Below are positions 1 to 14,127 of a stretch of DNA of 64,000 nt, piece by piece (positions within the stretch are counted from its first letter, which is position 1; each line of letters begins with the position of its first letter). Location of the stretch: the NCBI GenBank assembly GCA_026874595.1, contig CM049316.1:32984339-33048338 (forward strand). Reading direction: 5' to 3'. This DNA comes from Sipunculus nudus. Its lineage: Eukaryota > Annelida > Sipuncula > Golfingiida > Sipunculidae. The notes under the pieces were generated by a model, which saw only the letters and a list, made by a program, of their open reading frames with translations, was not told the DNA's origin and did no database searches. Made by a program: the position numbers and the translations under genes.

Positions 1-228
1 TTGAGTTCATTCTTTTTTATACATTTGATTGACGTAGAGATGCCCGAAAGTCGATATTAAAATACAAGGTATGCATAAACACAACATACACCAAACTCTT
101 TCACAAAATTTTATTTTTCAAGCACTTTTCCAAACCACTCTCTCTTTTTAAGCACTTTTCAAGCCCTTGAAATTGAAATGACTAAATTCAAGCACTTTTC
201 AAGGTTTTCAAGGTGCGTACGAACCCTG
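1..228 (-). mobile_element. Terminal fragment of a hAT-like DNA transposon or MITE
   Basis: Read on the minus strand from 228, the sequence begins CAGGGTTCGTACGCACCTTG and continues into repeated 'ccttgaaaa...aagtgcttgaa' motifs; on the plus strand these appear as several copies of 'caagcacttttc'. A CAGGGTTCG terminus followed by runs of CTTGAAAA motifs is a pattern I recall from short non-autonomous hAT-type elements in many invertebrate genomes. Only one end lies in the window, so the other terminus and the target-site duplication cannot be checked. No transposase is present. The left limit is set by the window edge, not by an observed boundary. Confidence 0.6.
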
Positions 229-3200
229 TATTCAATGTCCAAAAGGGTCACGTTAGAATGAATTTCATTCTTTCAGATTTCCTTTGAGAATTATTTTTTA
301 GGTTATGCATCACTTAATGTCTATTTATTGTTAATTTAAAAAGTATGTAAATATTGTAACTTATGCTTATATCGAATATACTCAAAATGACGTTATTCTT
401 ACAAAAATGTCAAAAGTTATAATACAAGAAGAAACAGAACATTAATCAAGGGCTAGTCAATGAAATGTGGAGACAATTAAATGTAAGAATGTGCTCAAAA
501 CACAGATTGAAAGTTAATGTGATTAAGACTAGAAATCCAATTAATTTTTTAGCACTGCTTTTGTTGTCACATACCAATCAATTCATTCCACGAATCTAAT
601 AAGAAACCTCGCTACCGATGATTGTATTGAATCAGGAAATCTAATCTGGAAGACAGGGCGGTCACTTTAAGTAAAACAACATAAATATAGCTCTATATTC
701 TCATCAGCAGTTCCGGATGGTCATGCAATTAGAAAGAACTGTGTGTAAAATCCGACATAGTAAACATAATTTCATTACAAAAAATACTGTTGCAGAAACA
801 ATAAAGGACCGACCGGACTAAATGCAATCCAGAAGGGTTGATATGGTCTTAGTACAGTTTATGTAACAAACCATTATCAATTCAATTGTACTTTTTCTCG
901 GCAGATGACCCGATCAAAGAACAATATTTCATCAATGGTTATCAGTAGAAAGTTTGAGGAGAGGCTACGAAGAAGTCAGTTAGACCAAGATGGATAATGG
1001 TATATATATAGTTAAGGAGGTTAAATAAATATAATAATAATTTAGTCAGGATTTAAATACACAGAATAGCCAATATAGATATTTTCCTTTGCAGTTATGC
1101 TACACTCGTACTTAAACGCCTGGGACAGAAGAAAGTGAACGGAATTGAACTTGTGAAACGAACATGTGTCAACAATCCGGCCGGTACTTTGAACTTTCAA
1201 CGTCATGTACAAGTTACACTGAATTTACTCAGTCAATATTTTAGGTTTCATTAATACAATAGATATCATGGTAATATAAAAGTTAATATAGGATTTTCGA
1301 TGAATAATCAATCATCGGGCCTTTTATTTATTAAAATCATCGAACTTGACATGAATATTTTTTAAACATTTACAACAATATATATCTCTCTCACTATATA
1401 TATCGAAGATTTGCCAGACATGGTTAAAAGTTTATCTCGAGACCATAAAGGCAGCCATTGACCATTGAAATATATGTCCGTCGCGACGGATTATTTAAGC
1501 CAAGTATTCACATAGCTTTATATAAAAAATATGAGCACAGCTTATTCCTAAGTGACTGTTTGAAATTTGAAAATTTCCAAATAAAAAAAAATAGTACAAG
1601 GGCTCGGCTTTTGATTAGATATAATCTGGTAACTGGTTTTGGCATGCATCCTGTCACGTCTGACATTGTTTTTCATTTCATTTCGTGAGGCAGGCAAATT
1701 TAAGTTGGCACGCTGCCAACCCTGAATGCATTTTTTAATTTTACTGGAAGAAACAAGGGATAAAATTCTGTGATTGGCGACTCCAAGATGACTTTAACTA
1801 AAACATGATATCCGGTTCACAGCGTTTCCTTAATTAATATTGGATGTCTAGAGTGCAAGTTGTCAGAACTTCTCCGGTAAAACACTGGCAAAGATTACTT
1901 TTCATGAGAAATCAGGAATTACAGTAGCGAACATACGACAACAAATTGAAAAGAACCTAAACCACCATAACTTGCGCTGGAGCGTTCAAACTTTAAGCTT
2001 CCACTACTCCTGTCAGAAAACATGCATACTGATACGGATAGAGATATGGATGTTCATACAAGTACACGTTTAGCATTAAGATTAACTGCTTACTGTATGT
2101 CCCATCCGCATACACATAATTCCAAAAACACTAAATTAAAGAGGTAAAACTGCACCCTTAGAGAGTTTATTTGGATTTGACAGTACAACTGTGTATGTTG
2201 AGGCACGCTGAATGTAAATTATTACACAATGATTAAACACATAATGCTATCCCTGCATTTGACAGATACCTACAGAGGCTTAATTACCTCATACGCTTGT
2301 TGAAGGAACAAGAAAAATAACTTAATCCTTTTCACATAGAATGGTATCTATCAAAATATTGCCCTGAAACCGTTTGCTTTCTCCTGTAAAAAAAAGTGTA
2401 AAAAATTGGGCAACTTGCGTCAACATAAGCATTGCCCGAGCCACAAAACTGCCGCTTGCTGAAGCATTGCGTGTTGCGGTGGCTCTGCAGGAACACAAAT
2501 CTCTTCCGAAAGGTGCTACAATGAATAAGCCTAGGCCCAAGGACCGTTATGTCCATCCAGCAGAGATATATTAGAGGACATGGAGGTCCATGTACGGACT
2601 TGTTTGGACTACTCTTTGTTGGGATATGTCGCGCTTGCGACATATACATAAGTGGGCCATGTTACTCACATGCAGAACCATAACAAGGTGATTAGCAGCT
2701 GGAAGGGCGGTACTGAGACCATGTGCTGTGATAGCTTTGCTGAGGAAACTTTTGAATAAGGCAAAACTGAGATGATAGTGTGAAAGAATAGGCAATATAT
2801 TGTTCCTGATTATGTCCCTTTAATTAAGTTGTATTGAGGAAGATGCTATATAAGCACATATATTTCGGAGAAGAAGAACATTTATGATACCCCTGAATGA
2901 TTCACTGAATGGTAACATTTTTTATATAATTTATCTTCTAAAGTTCAAAACGTCACACTTTTTTGCTTCAGTCTTCAAGAATTTATTTTATTCTGCTTCT
3001 TCGTGGAGCTGATGTGTGCTCGTTTTGCTTTACAAACGCAACCAACGTTTTGCTAGATTTATACTTAACGTCTGTTACAGCTCTGTTATAGCAAACAAAA
3101 CACCTGGATCTGGGGAATATCTGTACCAGGTACATAGGTTCTCTCCTTAAACAAACTCCATGGAAACATGTTCTAGATTATTTTTGATAACAAGAACGAA

Positions 3201-6054
3201 CACAAAGGGGCTGAATATAATATAATTTGCAATTAACGACGGATTATTGCATTTGAATTATTCCTTACCCCGTAAATATATGAAAAATAATCCTGATGGC
3301 TAAACAGAAAAAAAAATATAATAAAAAATATACAGTCTATAGCCAGTGTCACCTACTGGAACGGTCCTTTAAACAAAAACAGACGGAACAAAGCGGCGCC
3401 ATAGTTCTAAACCTGAACATATGGGGTCCGTTTCAAAAGTTATACTTCAGTCGTATGTTGTGCTTAAACAATGAGACATGTATGAGTTACTATGGTAACC
3501 ATTATCACAACACAGTTGTAACAACAGCAATTTCGCCTGTTCCCGACATAAGTCATTTACGCCTCTCATTGATAGAAAAAGTGAAAGACACCGCCAATTT
3601 ATATCTTTTTCAAATAAAATTATAAACTTTAGCAAACACAATTTCATAAGAACGCCCCAAATCATAACTCCATCGTCTTGTGAGGTATTTAGGAAATCAT
3701 TGACACATAATGACGCAGCATCATCAAATGTGTCTGACAGAAAAAGAAATAACATCCGTGAGAGCTAAATCAATCCAATAAGGTATCCCATAATTTTGCT
3801 ACGGCACGCATGATGTAAGGAAAAACTTGTATTACAACGTAAATCAAATTTGCTGACGGGGCGCTGAGGCCATGTTTTATATCAGAACCGGAAACAGGAT
3901 TATTGAAACATACCTGGTAATTTTTAAACTTTTGTTACCACGATTTTATTTTCTATAGTTTTGCTTGTCAAATGTTACTTTTGGATGGTAAAAAGCAGAT
4001 TTCTTGGGCAGAACGGTAAATTTGTTATCGCCCATTTCGGTTAGAGGAACTCTACAGTCGTTAAGTATTCATATCATTTTATCAGCTTTGTAGGTATTTT
4101 GGTGCCCGTTTCCTCCCAAGGTACTGTTGTAGCTATCACATCGCCACTTTCAGAGTAACCTTTTCTCGCCCCGAATTTGTCATTACAAGCGTCACGACAT
4201 AACGTGCATGCTAAACAGCATTTAGCTAAGTTATTTATGAAAGTTCATCATTTTTGTTTTGCAAACAATACTCTTCAGTTTTATATGTATACGGCAAAAA
4301 ATAGTATAGGAACCGGCAGTTATTGTTTAATTTACATTCTCACATATTTACGTGTTCACGATTTCATTTGAAAGATTATTTGCATTTAAAAAACAACCAA
4401 ACACAAGTAAAGTAAAGATTTTTCAGTCAAATGTAAATGTTTTTGTCTGATTCAATTCAATGATATTGTGTATCGGATGTAAGAAAAGCATACCTGAATT
4501 AATCTTACTGAATACCTTATGATTTTACAAAAACGTCACCACCTCGTGGGCAGAGACTTCTCTTCAACATTTAATTACCCTCGTGCCGGCGTGTGAGGGT
4601 TTTAATGATAAAAACGAACTAATTAATACAATAAAATTGATCTAAGTATTTTAAATCATACATCGAATTTTCAGACATTTCATTATGGATTAAAAATTAC
4701 GAATGCCATATAATGCCGACACAGGTAATTCAGTTGCGGTCACTGTGACATCGCAAATTCTTATTGAGGACCAATTTAAGCAAAATAATGGGGAGGAATA
4801 AATATTGAAAATACAATAGAGAAATTTTCAATGAAAATGTTACTAAATATTTGGGAATCTCTGCTCTTATCTGTCCACTTTTAAATCCTTCTGTACTAAG
4901 CGGATGAAGGTTTTATGTCGAAGATACGCATGTTATGGGCACTAAACTCTCTTAGAAAATAAATTCCCAATATGAGACTGTCCTCGGAGTACTCTTGTGT
5001 CGTTTTTGCCCTTTAACTGTTTTATTTAAACCCTCTCCTTGCAAACATTTCGAAACTACTCATGTGGGATGCCATTTTGCGCATGTCGAAATTAACTAGT
5101 TGAATCATTTCGAGAAAGAATCCAGGCTCATATTCTCTTTCTTCACATTAGAGCTTCAAGACTTTTAACGGAAAGTCGGATCGAAAGATATCACAGTGGC
5201 CTTGGTCGCAAATGCAGATAATGTTTATGAATTACATTGTGACAGTGATGCGTAAAAACTGCAGTTACCTTTAAAAATAGTTGCTGGTCATCCAATTTAG
5301 CAGAATAATAGCGACCGTATGTGTTTAATAAACAACCCATTTAGCAAATACGGAGACAGCTCTAGGCGCAGTGCTGAATATTAGCCAGTTCTAATTAAAT
5401 CCATCTCATTTACGAAGTGGCCTCAATACATTACAGGTCTCCCTATGTTGTTCCATTATTGATTGATGTACCAACGATTCTTTTCATTCAGTCCCTTGGT
5501 TATGCAACAAACACACATTAACCGAGAAAACTGGGACATTAATATTAGATTTTAACATTTTTTTAAGTTACATTTATTAATTTGATCTTTAATTCCATGA
5601 TTTATTTACAATTATGACTTTGGAACATCTAGATCTGTTTTAAAGAAATACCAATTAAATTATTCTGACTATTATTTAATGTTGTTTTTTCAGCTGTGTC
5701 CGGGAAATCGGAATATTCATCAGAGTACTGGTCATAGATGACGAGGTTTAAATGAAATAACAATAAATGATAATTAAACAAATGAGAACACTGGTACTTA
5801 ACACCATGGCCTATAAACAATTAACGCCAACTTCATTTAACGATACATTATAGAAAGCAGGGGAAAATAAACAAAACACAAAGAACTTAATTGATGAGTT
5901 ATATTGATCGCGTGTGATTCTTACAAATATCTCTTATAGTTGCAGTAGTACTGAATCCGATCTCCGATCTGAATGTGAAATGTTTTTCATTAAAAAAAAT
6001 AATATTATCAAAATTTTTACTGGCTATTATACAGCCCAATGAATATCCTAATAA
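229..6054. other. Gene-free AT-rich stretch
   Basis: No open frame here has domain-like content; the longest are about 60-110 codons and overlap on both strands, as expected by chance. I see no terminal inverted repeats, tRNA-like boxes or tandem arrays. It is probably intronic or intergenic DNA. Confidence 0.5.

Positions 6055-6088
<34 letters not shown>
6055..6088. repeat. (CT)n microsatellite
   Basis: Uninterrupted TC dinucleotides, about 16 units, seen directly. Open frames across it translate to Arg-Glu runs and are artefacts. Confidence 0.95.
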
Positions 6089-6091
<3 letters not shown>

Positions 6092-7234
6092 TGGAAGTGA
6101 ATATATGTGGCTGATATTTTGCCCAATATAAGGTCAAGTCAAGGCCAGAATAACGGCCACCAATAACGATTCATGCGATTGTCAGAAGTATCATATTAAA
6201 TGGCTCAGCATATTCATCAGAATACATTCTTTGCTGTTCTTTGTGACAAATAATCAAGTTAATCTTTTTTTTTTGTAAAACAACCCCATAAACCCCTATT
6301 TCTTTTTGCGTTGATTGTTATCGAATTCATCAAAATATTACATGGTTTCATGTGTGACTGATTGACTTTCATCTTATTATTGCAAGCGGCCAACGGCAAA
6401 CAGCACAATGGTAGTTCTTCTTGTCTCGGCAAGACAACATATTCATTACTCACATACTTAAGCGGCCGTCAGGCAAAGGCCATTCGGAAAGCATGTCACC
6501 ACAAATGAATGAGAAGACAAAGGACCCTGGCCAAATTATCATTATACATAAAACGCGTTGATGGTTAATTTGCAGGTATCTGTCACTACCAGATAAATGA
6601 AAACCCCACCAAAGACTAAAATACAGCTATCGTGTGCGGATATTGCATAGGACGGTACTTATGTGATTATAAACGATCTGACTGTTTGGAACCCTAGAGA
6701 GTAGGGTTATCCTAAAGATAGAACAGCATTGAAATTGAGGCTCTTGGATGAGACAGAACGATTGTTATCTAATAGATATACCTATAGTGTATTTGTTCCG
6801 TTCACAAAACAAGATATACCTTTGGTCTATGGTGTATCAGCATGGAACCTATTTATACAAATAATAAAAATCGCATGTGTGAACCCCGGGCGTTAATGAT
6901 AACGTAAATCACAGGAGTTTGACCTGTGATGGTGAATACTATTTCAAACCCCTGTCCGGCGGGATGTAAGGGGCAAAATATACACTGAGGGCTTGGTCAG
7001 CGAGGTCAAACCTCTTTAGACTGAATGATGCCGGGAGGTGCATGTCTCAGGGTCTTTTCTCGTGTTTACCTTACCTTCCCTTCCTATCATCTCCTTATTA
7101 TGGTTTAGACTATCACCATCGCTCTGTTATGCCGGGAAGACCTGCCGTTATACTTAGTTTCACCCATACAGGAAACGGCTAATATCGTTCAATTTGAATC
7201 AAGCATGTGACTGAATATAAACTGTGAAAACAAT
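6089..7234. other. Gene-free stretch with small hairpins
   Basis: No supportable coding region. The only structure is a cluster of short inverted repeats at about 6890-7050, listed separately. Confidence 0.45.
6908..6930. repeat. Perfect 8-bp stem, 7-nt loop inverted repeat
   Basis: ATCACAGG, a loop of agtttga, then CCTGTGAT. A second small hairpin (gaggt-caa-acctc) lies near 7000, and the loop-side 'gtttgacct' of the first is the inverse of 'aggtcaaac' in the second. The two may be remnants of one larger palindromic repeat. No function is implied. Confidence 0.5.
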
Positions 7235-7700
7235 CGGGCTGGGTATTAATCAGCCCATTCAGGTACAATACGTATCGCGATATACCTAAAGCGGTATCCG
7301 ATACGTATCGACGATACGCTTAATTTTTCTTGCGAATCATTTCTGATTAAAAGCTCTGTCAGTAGTTTTCCCTAAACAAATAAAAAAAAGACCGTGATAT
7401 TAGTCTATCATCGCTCACACGCACTGAATTCCCATGAAGCACCGATAACTGTAAACACATTCCTCATCCAGTCAATTTTGCGACAATAAGTGATCTTATT
7501 TAAATCTTAAAGGGTCAATATAATAAAAAAAACAGCTCATGCTTTAAATATAACTCAGATTATAGTTTACGTAAGAGTTGAGTGGCTTGTATCTGTATTT
7601 GTGAGCAGTTTCATCGGTACGACGATACAACATGCGTAGCATATAGGTAACCGTATCGATCTGGCGTATCGATATGTATCGATAAATTGATACAGCCCTG
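7235..7700. mobile_element. CGATACG-rich MITE with imperfect terminal inverted repeats
   Basis: The left end reads CGGGCTGGGTATTAAT. The right end, read on the minus strand, is CAGGGCTGTATCAAT, giving inverted termini that differ by short indels. Inside both ends are many 'cgatacg/cgtatcg' palindromes in opposite arms (about 7265-7320 and 7610-7690). AACAAT lies close outside each end, with a one-base offset, which could be a decayed target-site duplication. The length is about 466 bp and no transposase ORF is present. The end motif resembles hAT-type MITEs with CAGGGCTG termini; family assignment is inference. Confidence 0.6.
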
Positions 7701-7724
7701 TAACAATTAACGAAAAAGGTGAAC

Positions 7725-8068
7725 TTAAGGCCAAAATAAAAAAAAGGTATGGTTCTCAGGCACTTTTTTTCTGAAATCAATGCGGGCGGGCGCTTTTTTT
7801 ATTTTAAATTTTTTGGTATGTTTCGATAAAAATGTCAAATGATATAGGAAAAGCATGAAAATAACTTTTTTATTTTGCTAAATAAGTAAAAGAACTACAA
7901 AACAAAGGAAATTGTATGGTTTTATCTTCTTGAAAGAAATGTCGGAGCGGCAACAGCTCAAAAATGGAAAGTTTTTATTGAAAATCAAAATAAAAAATTT
8001 TGGTGCGGGGGTTTAAAATTGATGCGGGCGGTGCCTGAGAACCATACCTTCAATTTTTTTTGGCCTAA
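7725..8068 (+). mobile_element. MITE family A, copy 1 (full length)
   Basis: A 344-bp element with long inverted ends. The left end reads TTAAGGCCAAAAT, an A-run, then GGTATGGTTCTCAGGCAC. The right end reads GTGCCTGAGAACCATACC, a T-run, then TTGGCCTAA. The interior holds an AT-rich core with 'tatgtttcgataaaaatgtc' and two GC-rich 'gcgggcgg' boxes just inside the termini. Related copies are at 14003, 56168 and 61320. No coding capacity, so it would depend on a transposase supplied elsewhere. It lies only 25 bp right of the preceding MITE. Confidence 0.8.
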
Positions 8069-8326
8069 CTTGATTGTTTATAATCTTGATTTGATAAATT
8101 CAGAAATCATGTCATGCAGTAATAAGAATCTGCCTAGAAAAGGCCCATAAATTCTATCATGTAGACATCGATTTATCTGTGATGGAGTCCGACCGTCCGG
8201 CGGGGAGAGTCCACCCTGTGGTACTTGGAGGGGCCTGTAACATGAAATACCAAGGCTTGTTTTGCGATAGAGAAGCAATATTGTATTCGTATATTGAAAT
8301 AAACCTAATATGTAATATGTTTTTTA

Positions 8327-8396
8327 CCTTTTGAACTCCCGGAGTTCAGTTGTTGCTATCCTTTTGAACTCCCGGAGTTCAGTTGTTGCTATCCTT
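8327..8396. repeat. Exact tandem duplication of a 33-bp unit
   Basis: Positions 8327-8359 and 8360-8392 are identical, followed by four bases of a third unit. Each unit contains TGAACTCC-C-GGAGTTCA, an inverted repeat with 8-bp arms and one central base. Exact identity implies a recent duplication. Confidence 0.9.
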
Positions 8397-11300
8397 CCAT
8401 GCGGGAGATGTATATATGCCCGACTGAGACGAAGCAAGATCTGATTTCATACAGAGTAAGTGCCCATAATTTCTTACATACTGATCATTAAGTTTTGATC
8501 ACAACGGAGTCTAAGCATCTTTATCAATGATAATAATATGTGGGGGCTGTTTGGTGTCCTCACGTAACACAAGGCATATACGTGTGTGATGCTTTTTAAT
8601 GGACCAGTGCAAACTTCCTTAGTATAAACTCTCTCCGCCGGAGGTTGTAGCGCTAGACACTTGTTCACTTCATATGTCAGCGCTGAAGACTGCAGCAGTC
8701 TATCATGATGAAATTTCACAATTTGTACAGCGTGCTTTGTTCTTTATCAATGGCTTTTGCATGTCTGGTGAGAAACGCACTTAACAAGAGAACAAAAAAA
8801 TAACCAATGTTTCTTGTGATACCCATAAGGCTCTGCTAGTATATTCCACGGATATAAGACATTTATCGTTACATAATATATCTTCAAACAATGAAACAAT
8901 GCATTAAATATTATAAAAGCTGTCCATGCATTAAAATTATTTTCGAAGGAAAAACGTTCTAAATGCCCAATGTATTTGCAGAATATACCTGTTTCTTGCT
9001 GTAAAACTTTCCCGGTTGACATCCTTATAAAACATTTTATCATTGCTACCGACAACCAATTACACGCGCAATCACCATGAATCGCCCAATTTAGCCGTGT
9101 ACAGAATTTCTGGAGCGGGAAACAAATTCGACAGCCAGTTCGATCTGACAATAATTGGCCTTTCGTTAACTTGGAAGACCCGAAAAGCTTCCAAAAAGGC
9201 AGTTTCAATAGGGAAAAGGGCATCTTCCGGTCACGTGGCTTGATATGAAAGGCTGAATTTGCAATCCGAAAATTGAGGGCACGTCTGAGATTAACCTTAC
9301 ATTTCCCTTATGCTTAGACATCAAATGTTCAGGCGACAATTCGTCTACCTCTATCTTCTGACATTATGGTCTGTGGAATTGCCGCGGGTATCACTGCATA
9401 ATTTGTTAACCTCACAAATCGTTTGACCCTATATTGGCCTAAATTCCCAGTATTTTTAAGGAGTTTGTGCGGGATGCTAAGAGGGACTTTTAGGGAGAAT
9501 TAAGAAAAAGCTGGACCATGGTTGTCACATGATCATCGTCTTGCCAACCATTTTGCATAACCATTTCTGCATCGGGATAAAGTGAAAAATCAGCATTCCT
9601 TTAATTTAAGACACATTTACCCACAGGTTCACGTTAGTCCATCTTCTACCTGCGGCTATGCAAAGGCAAATCAAACAGAAGTACATCTGTTGTTGTGAAC
9701 AGTTTACGTCAGCATACCTGGTAGACCTAATAAATATATTAATCATCTATCATTTAGTTGTCCTTGTTTACATGTTCTCTCTCACTGGACACTAGTATTT
9801 TATTTGAATATTTATATTAGTTTAATTCCTAGAATATATGTCACGCGCCATCGGTCGAACTGGCCCATCGGCCGATTGGCCAAACTCATCCATCGATATT
9901 GAAGTTTACACTAAACAAAAAGTATATACTATATCATGTATTATGTCGTATTTTTATAATAAAAAAGACAATAAGATAACAAAATTTTGATGTAATACCT
10001 ATGAATCTAAAAGAAACTGACGAAAGGCTCAAGTGGCTGACGAATCATCCCTTTAGATGATTCAGAGTGCAGCTAAATTAAATTTTTCGTTTGTAATGTT
10101 TACATGTGATTCTATACATATGCATCTCTAATTTCTCTTATGTCCAACTAGAATATGGTTATCCTACATGCTGGTCTGTTGACATACATTCTTTTACAAA
10201 CTCCTTTATAGGTCAAGCTCCCCATATATATTATCTGAGTAGCTGTTGATCACATATGGAGTATATGGAGACATTTTTCCTTAATATGAGTATAAAATGT
10301 ATTCACCACAAATCGCATGTTTCAATCGCATGTATCTTATTTATTTATTTATGAAATGCTCCTATCAGATTAATAAGCAGCGAGTCAAATTTCAATTTTA
10401 ATGCTAAAATAACATCGTGCTATGAACAAGCTTTTTTTTATTGTCAAACATATGGTATAGTTACCCCTTATCTATTATCTTGAAGGTAACGGATGCCATC
10501 ATTGAAAATCGGACGTGAACAATTTTTGATTTTTTATCTGGAGCGTGAATAAATATATTTACGCTGAACTGCTCCAGCCATCTGCTATAAGTATATATAT
10601 TTTAGACACGCCTACAGAAAACCATCATTCCGGTTAATTAATTGTGCCTTTTTGTAAATAATGTATGGTACAAACTAGTGTAATGGATGTTAAAGTTTAG
10701 AATTAAATAAATGAAACAGTTATATATGATTTATATATACTTCAGTGTGATGTGGCATATATCCGGTGCGTTTATATATTCCCTAAGTAGCCGGACGTCA
10801 TATTATAACGTTCCAGTGCCGGCAGGTTTTACAGGAGAAATATGGGTAAGTAGACAAATAAGATGCATATAACATGCATTATCTGCATTGAAATCCCTAA
10901 ATATAGAATGAAGCCCCTTTGCGCCGTTATACTCTATCATGCATCACCTAATAGCTAGTGCATGGCACCTTACATATGCGAAATAGCACGGTTGGGAGGC
11001 TCAGGGGAATTAAACTATAATTAATCGCAAGCTTAGAAGGTTTGCACTTTAAAATTAAGATATTGCGTCTTTTTTATTGTAGTTTTTTTTTGGTATTTTT
11101 TTCGGAAATTATAAGATATTAGATCGATCTATGGCGCAGGCCCATTGCCCGACTGATGAGATCGACCGATGGCGCGAGACATATATTACAGTGTCTCAGC
11201 CAATAAAAAGCACGTTATCATTGATGACTAAATGAGGTTCAGCAAAGTTTTTAGCAGGTGGCTGTCCATTGTTGAAAAAAAAAACAATTCATCCACCATC

Positions 11301-14002
11301 ACCTGGTGGCCTTATATGCTCAATCATTATCAAACACTATCATTCAAAGCAAATTTTAACGCAGATACAAATTGTTAAAATCTTTCTGAGTTTTATTTTG
11401 ATTAGATTTATGTGCGAATGAAAATGTTAAAGTCATTCCTGAAAACCAAAAGATGTTACACTCGGCCTAATTATCTCTCCAATTATATTTTGCCTTTTCA
11501 AAAGTTACCATTTTACCAAATAGATATGCTTTTCCGAGTCTTTGAGTTAGCTTTTAAAAAAACAAAATGCCCATCCAAGTATCCCTGATAGATTTATGAA
11601 TGTTGCTCCAGCCAAGTTAGACCTCGGGGGAATTGTAACGGCAGACGTTTGGTCAAGCCGTCGGTGAGCGACGACGCTGTGTTGGGAGATCGGCAGCTTT
11701 TTAGCAAATCTGTGGAGGGCTTTATGAAGACATGGCAGAAAATCTGTGGCAGCCAACTATATGTCTGTTGCATCTTTCCAAACCACGTGACAGAATTCAT
11801 AAATCTTTGGTCCCAAAGATCATGGTATGTCAGAATGGTATAGTGTTCGTCACAGTGCCTTGTTCGGGGCTTTTCCTCTCGGAATCTCGGCCTCTCAGGG
11901 GTTCAGCGTCCAGCCACTTGCGTGTATACAAATTGATCAGAAGTTGCTTTATTCAACTGCTTGGAGACTAGACCGGTACCCTTGGCTATTATACTGCTGT
12001 TATGCTACACAAATCATATCTTACCATATATCTTCACGCTCTAAAGTGTACCTTCTAAAAGTTCCATCTGCAGGAGAAGTTATGAGGCTATAAAAAATGA
12101 TCGCGTGATTCAGTTTATACCAGCATGTATTTGTGCCTTTCGCATCCCTTAATGTGCTGCCGATAGACTGGTTCTAGACTCCCTTTTACGAACGTTTGCT
12201 CAATCTACATAAAGCCGAGACCCCATTTACCAATTTTACTTGTCATTTTATCGGATATCGGCGGTAGATGTGAGGGAACTGCTTTAAAAAGCGCAGAATA
12301 AAATGGCTGCAAGATCCTTTTAACATATCGGCCGATTTCCATCAAGATGGAACATTCGCTAGATTTGATGACAGAATCGAAAATATCAGGCGATTTTTCC
12401 TACTTCTTGTACTTCTTTCACAATTTATGTTCACATCAGTAATCCAGAACATGAAACCAGAAATCACTAAAAATGGCCGGAAAAACTGGTGGTCGCCAAT
12501 ATCGGCTGGGGAATCTTCAACGTTACTTGCAGATTTTTTCATCCAATAATACAAATCGGCCGGAAAAAAATAATCGGTGGCTTGCAAGTCAACATATCAC
12601 ACTTTAATAAAAGCATTTTTCGTTAGCATTTAAAAAGCACAAACAGCAGGTAATTTAATACTGAATCAGAATTTGACTTTACTAATAGAATCAAGGCATG
12701 GCCCAGCCTCCCACTAGACAGTCATTTTCTTTTTATTTATATTAATTTGGACAAAACTATACTTTTTCTTTAGTAGAAACCATTTCGGGCAGAAATGATG
12801 GTTGCGATTCGAAATTATGAAATTTACTCCTGGGTCAATGATGAAACTGAAGCTGCCATTGAAGATATTTTCTTTTTCTTTTTTACTTATCAATTCTGTT
12901 CTTATATTTATTAGCCTCTAAACTGATGATTTTGCCAATACCTGAGTAATTAATTTTCCAATTAATTGGTCTTTTCGGCATCGAAATGATAACCGTAAGC
13001 ATCTCGGACGTCACTAGAGCATTCTCTCAGGTTGAGTTTCGGACCAATCTTTTCAGAGCATGAAGTATACGACCACCAAACCAAAGCCACAGGAGCTCAT
13101 TTGCGTGAAAGCTGCGAGGCTAAGCGTTGAACACGCTACATAACGCGTCCCCCAGACCAAATAATACCAGCGTTCTATAGCAACGAGCGACCGTCGGGGC
13201 GGGTTGCTGAATCAATATAGAACCAGACAGTAACGACCACAGATGAGGCAATGTTCGACTCCTGCAAGCGATACGCCAATGCAGGGTTTTTGTCTAAGCT
13301 TTCTACCCGATAAAATCTTAAGGTAAGACTACCTTGACCAAACAGAGTACTGGGGCAGACGGTGCCTCGATGTCATGGCAATTTCATAATGATAACCGAC
13401 TTATTTTATATACAAACAACTAACAATGATAATTTTACCTTATATTCTTGTGTAGCTACGTTTTTGTTAGTGAAATCAACTAGTTGCTATACGGTGTATC
13501 AACAAGCAGGGTTTGATCCATCGAACCCTCGATGTAACACTCATTTTGCCAAGCGATTCTTTAAGATAGTTTACGTTTCGCTTGATCAAATTAACCTTTT
13601 CATTGATATAAACTAATGAACAAATAAGAGATTTGGTTAAGCAATGCTTAGATGTGACATACTAGGCATCTTGTAACAAATTACTCTCATGTTCGCCCGA
13701 TAAACGAGTTTAAGGCAAGGGATAGTCAGATGACGCTTCCCCGTGATCTAAATGTTACCACTGTAATTGAATAAGTATAAATTTATTATTTTATTTCATT
13801 AATACTGTATTTTATATTTTCTATTCTTTTTTGCTTATTCATCTATAATGTTGTTTTCGTCAATGTAATACATATTTTCTCTCTTTTTTAATGCAAATCT
13901 TGTAATAAAGAGAGAGAGAATGAATTCTAATTGTAATAACACTATCCATTTTCATGGTAACCGTCTTTGTCTGGGAAGGCCTACTGCAAAAAACAAGGTT
14001 TG
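8397..14002. other. Gene-free stretch
   Basis: A 158-codon ATG-started ORF on the minus strand (9223 to 8747) is the longest open frame in the whole window, but it shows no domain or motif I recognise and could be chance. Overlapping short frames at 11550-12090 are likewise unconvincing. No transposon termini were seen here. Confidence 0.4.
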
Positions 14003-14127
14003 CCCTTATCATTTGACATTTTTATCAAAACACACCAATAAATTTTAAATAAAAAAAGCGCCCGCCCGCATTGATTTCTGGAAAAAAAGTGCCTGAGGAC
14101 CATACTTTTTTTTTTATTTTGGCCTTA
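14003..14127 (-). mobile_element. MITE family A, copy 2 (half element)
   Basis: The reverse complement matches the left half of copy 1: GGCC, a T/A-run, GGTATGG, GGCAC, then a 'gcgggcgggcgc' box and the core motif ending in 'caaatgata'. Homology stops near 14003 and the partner terminus is missing, so this is a truncated copy. Confidence 0.75.
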
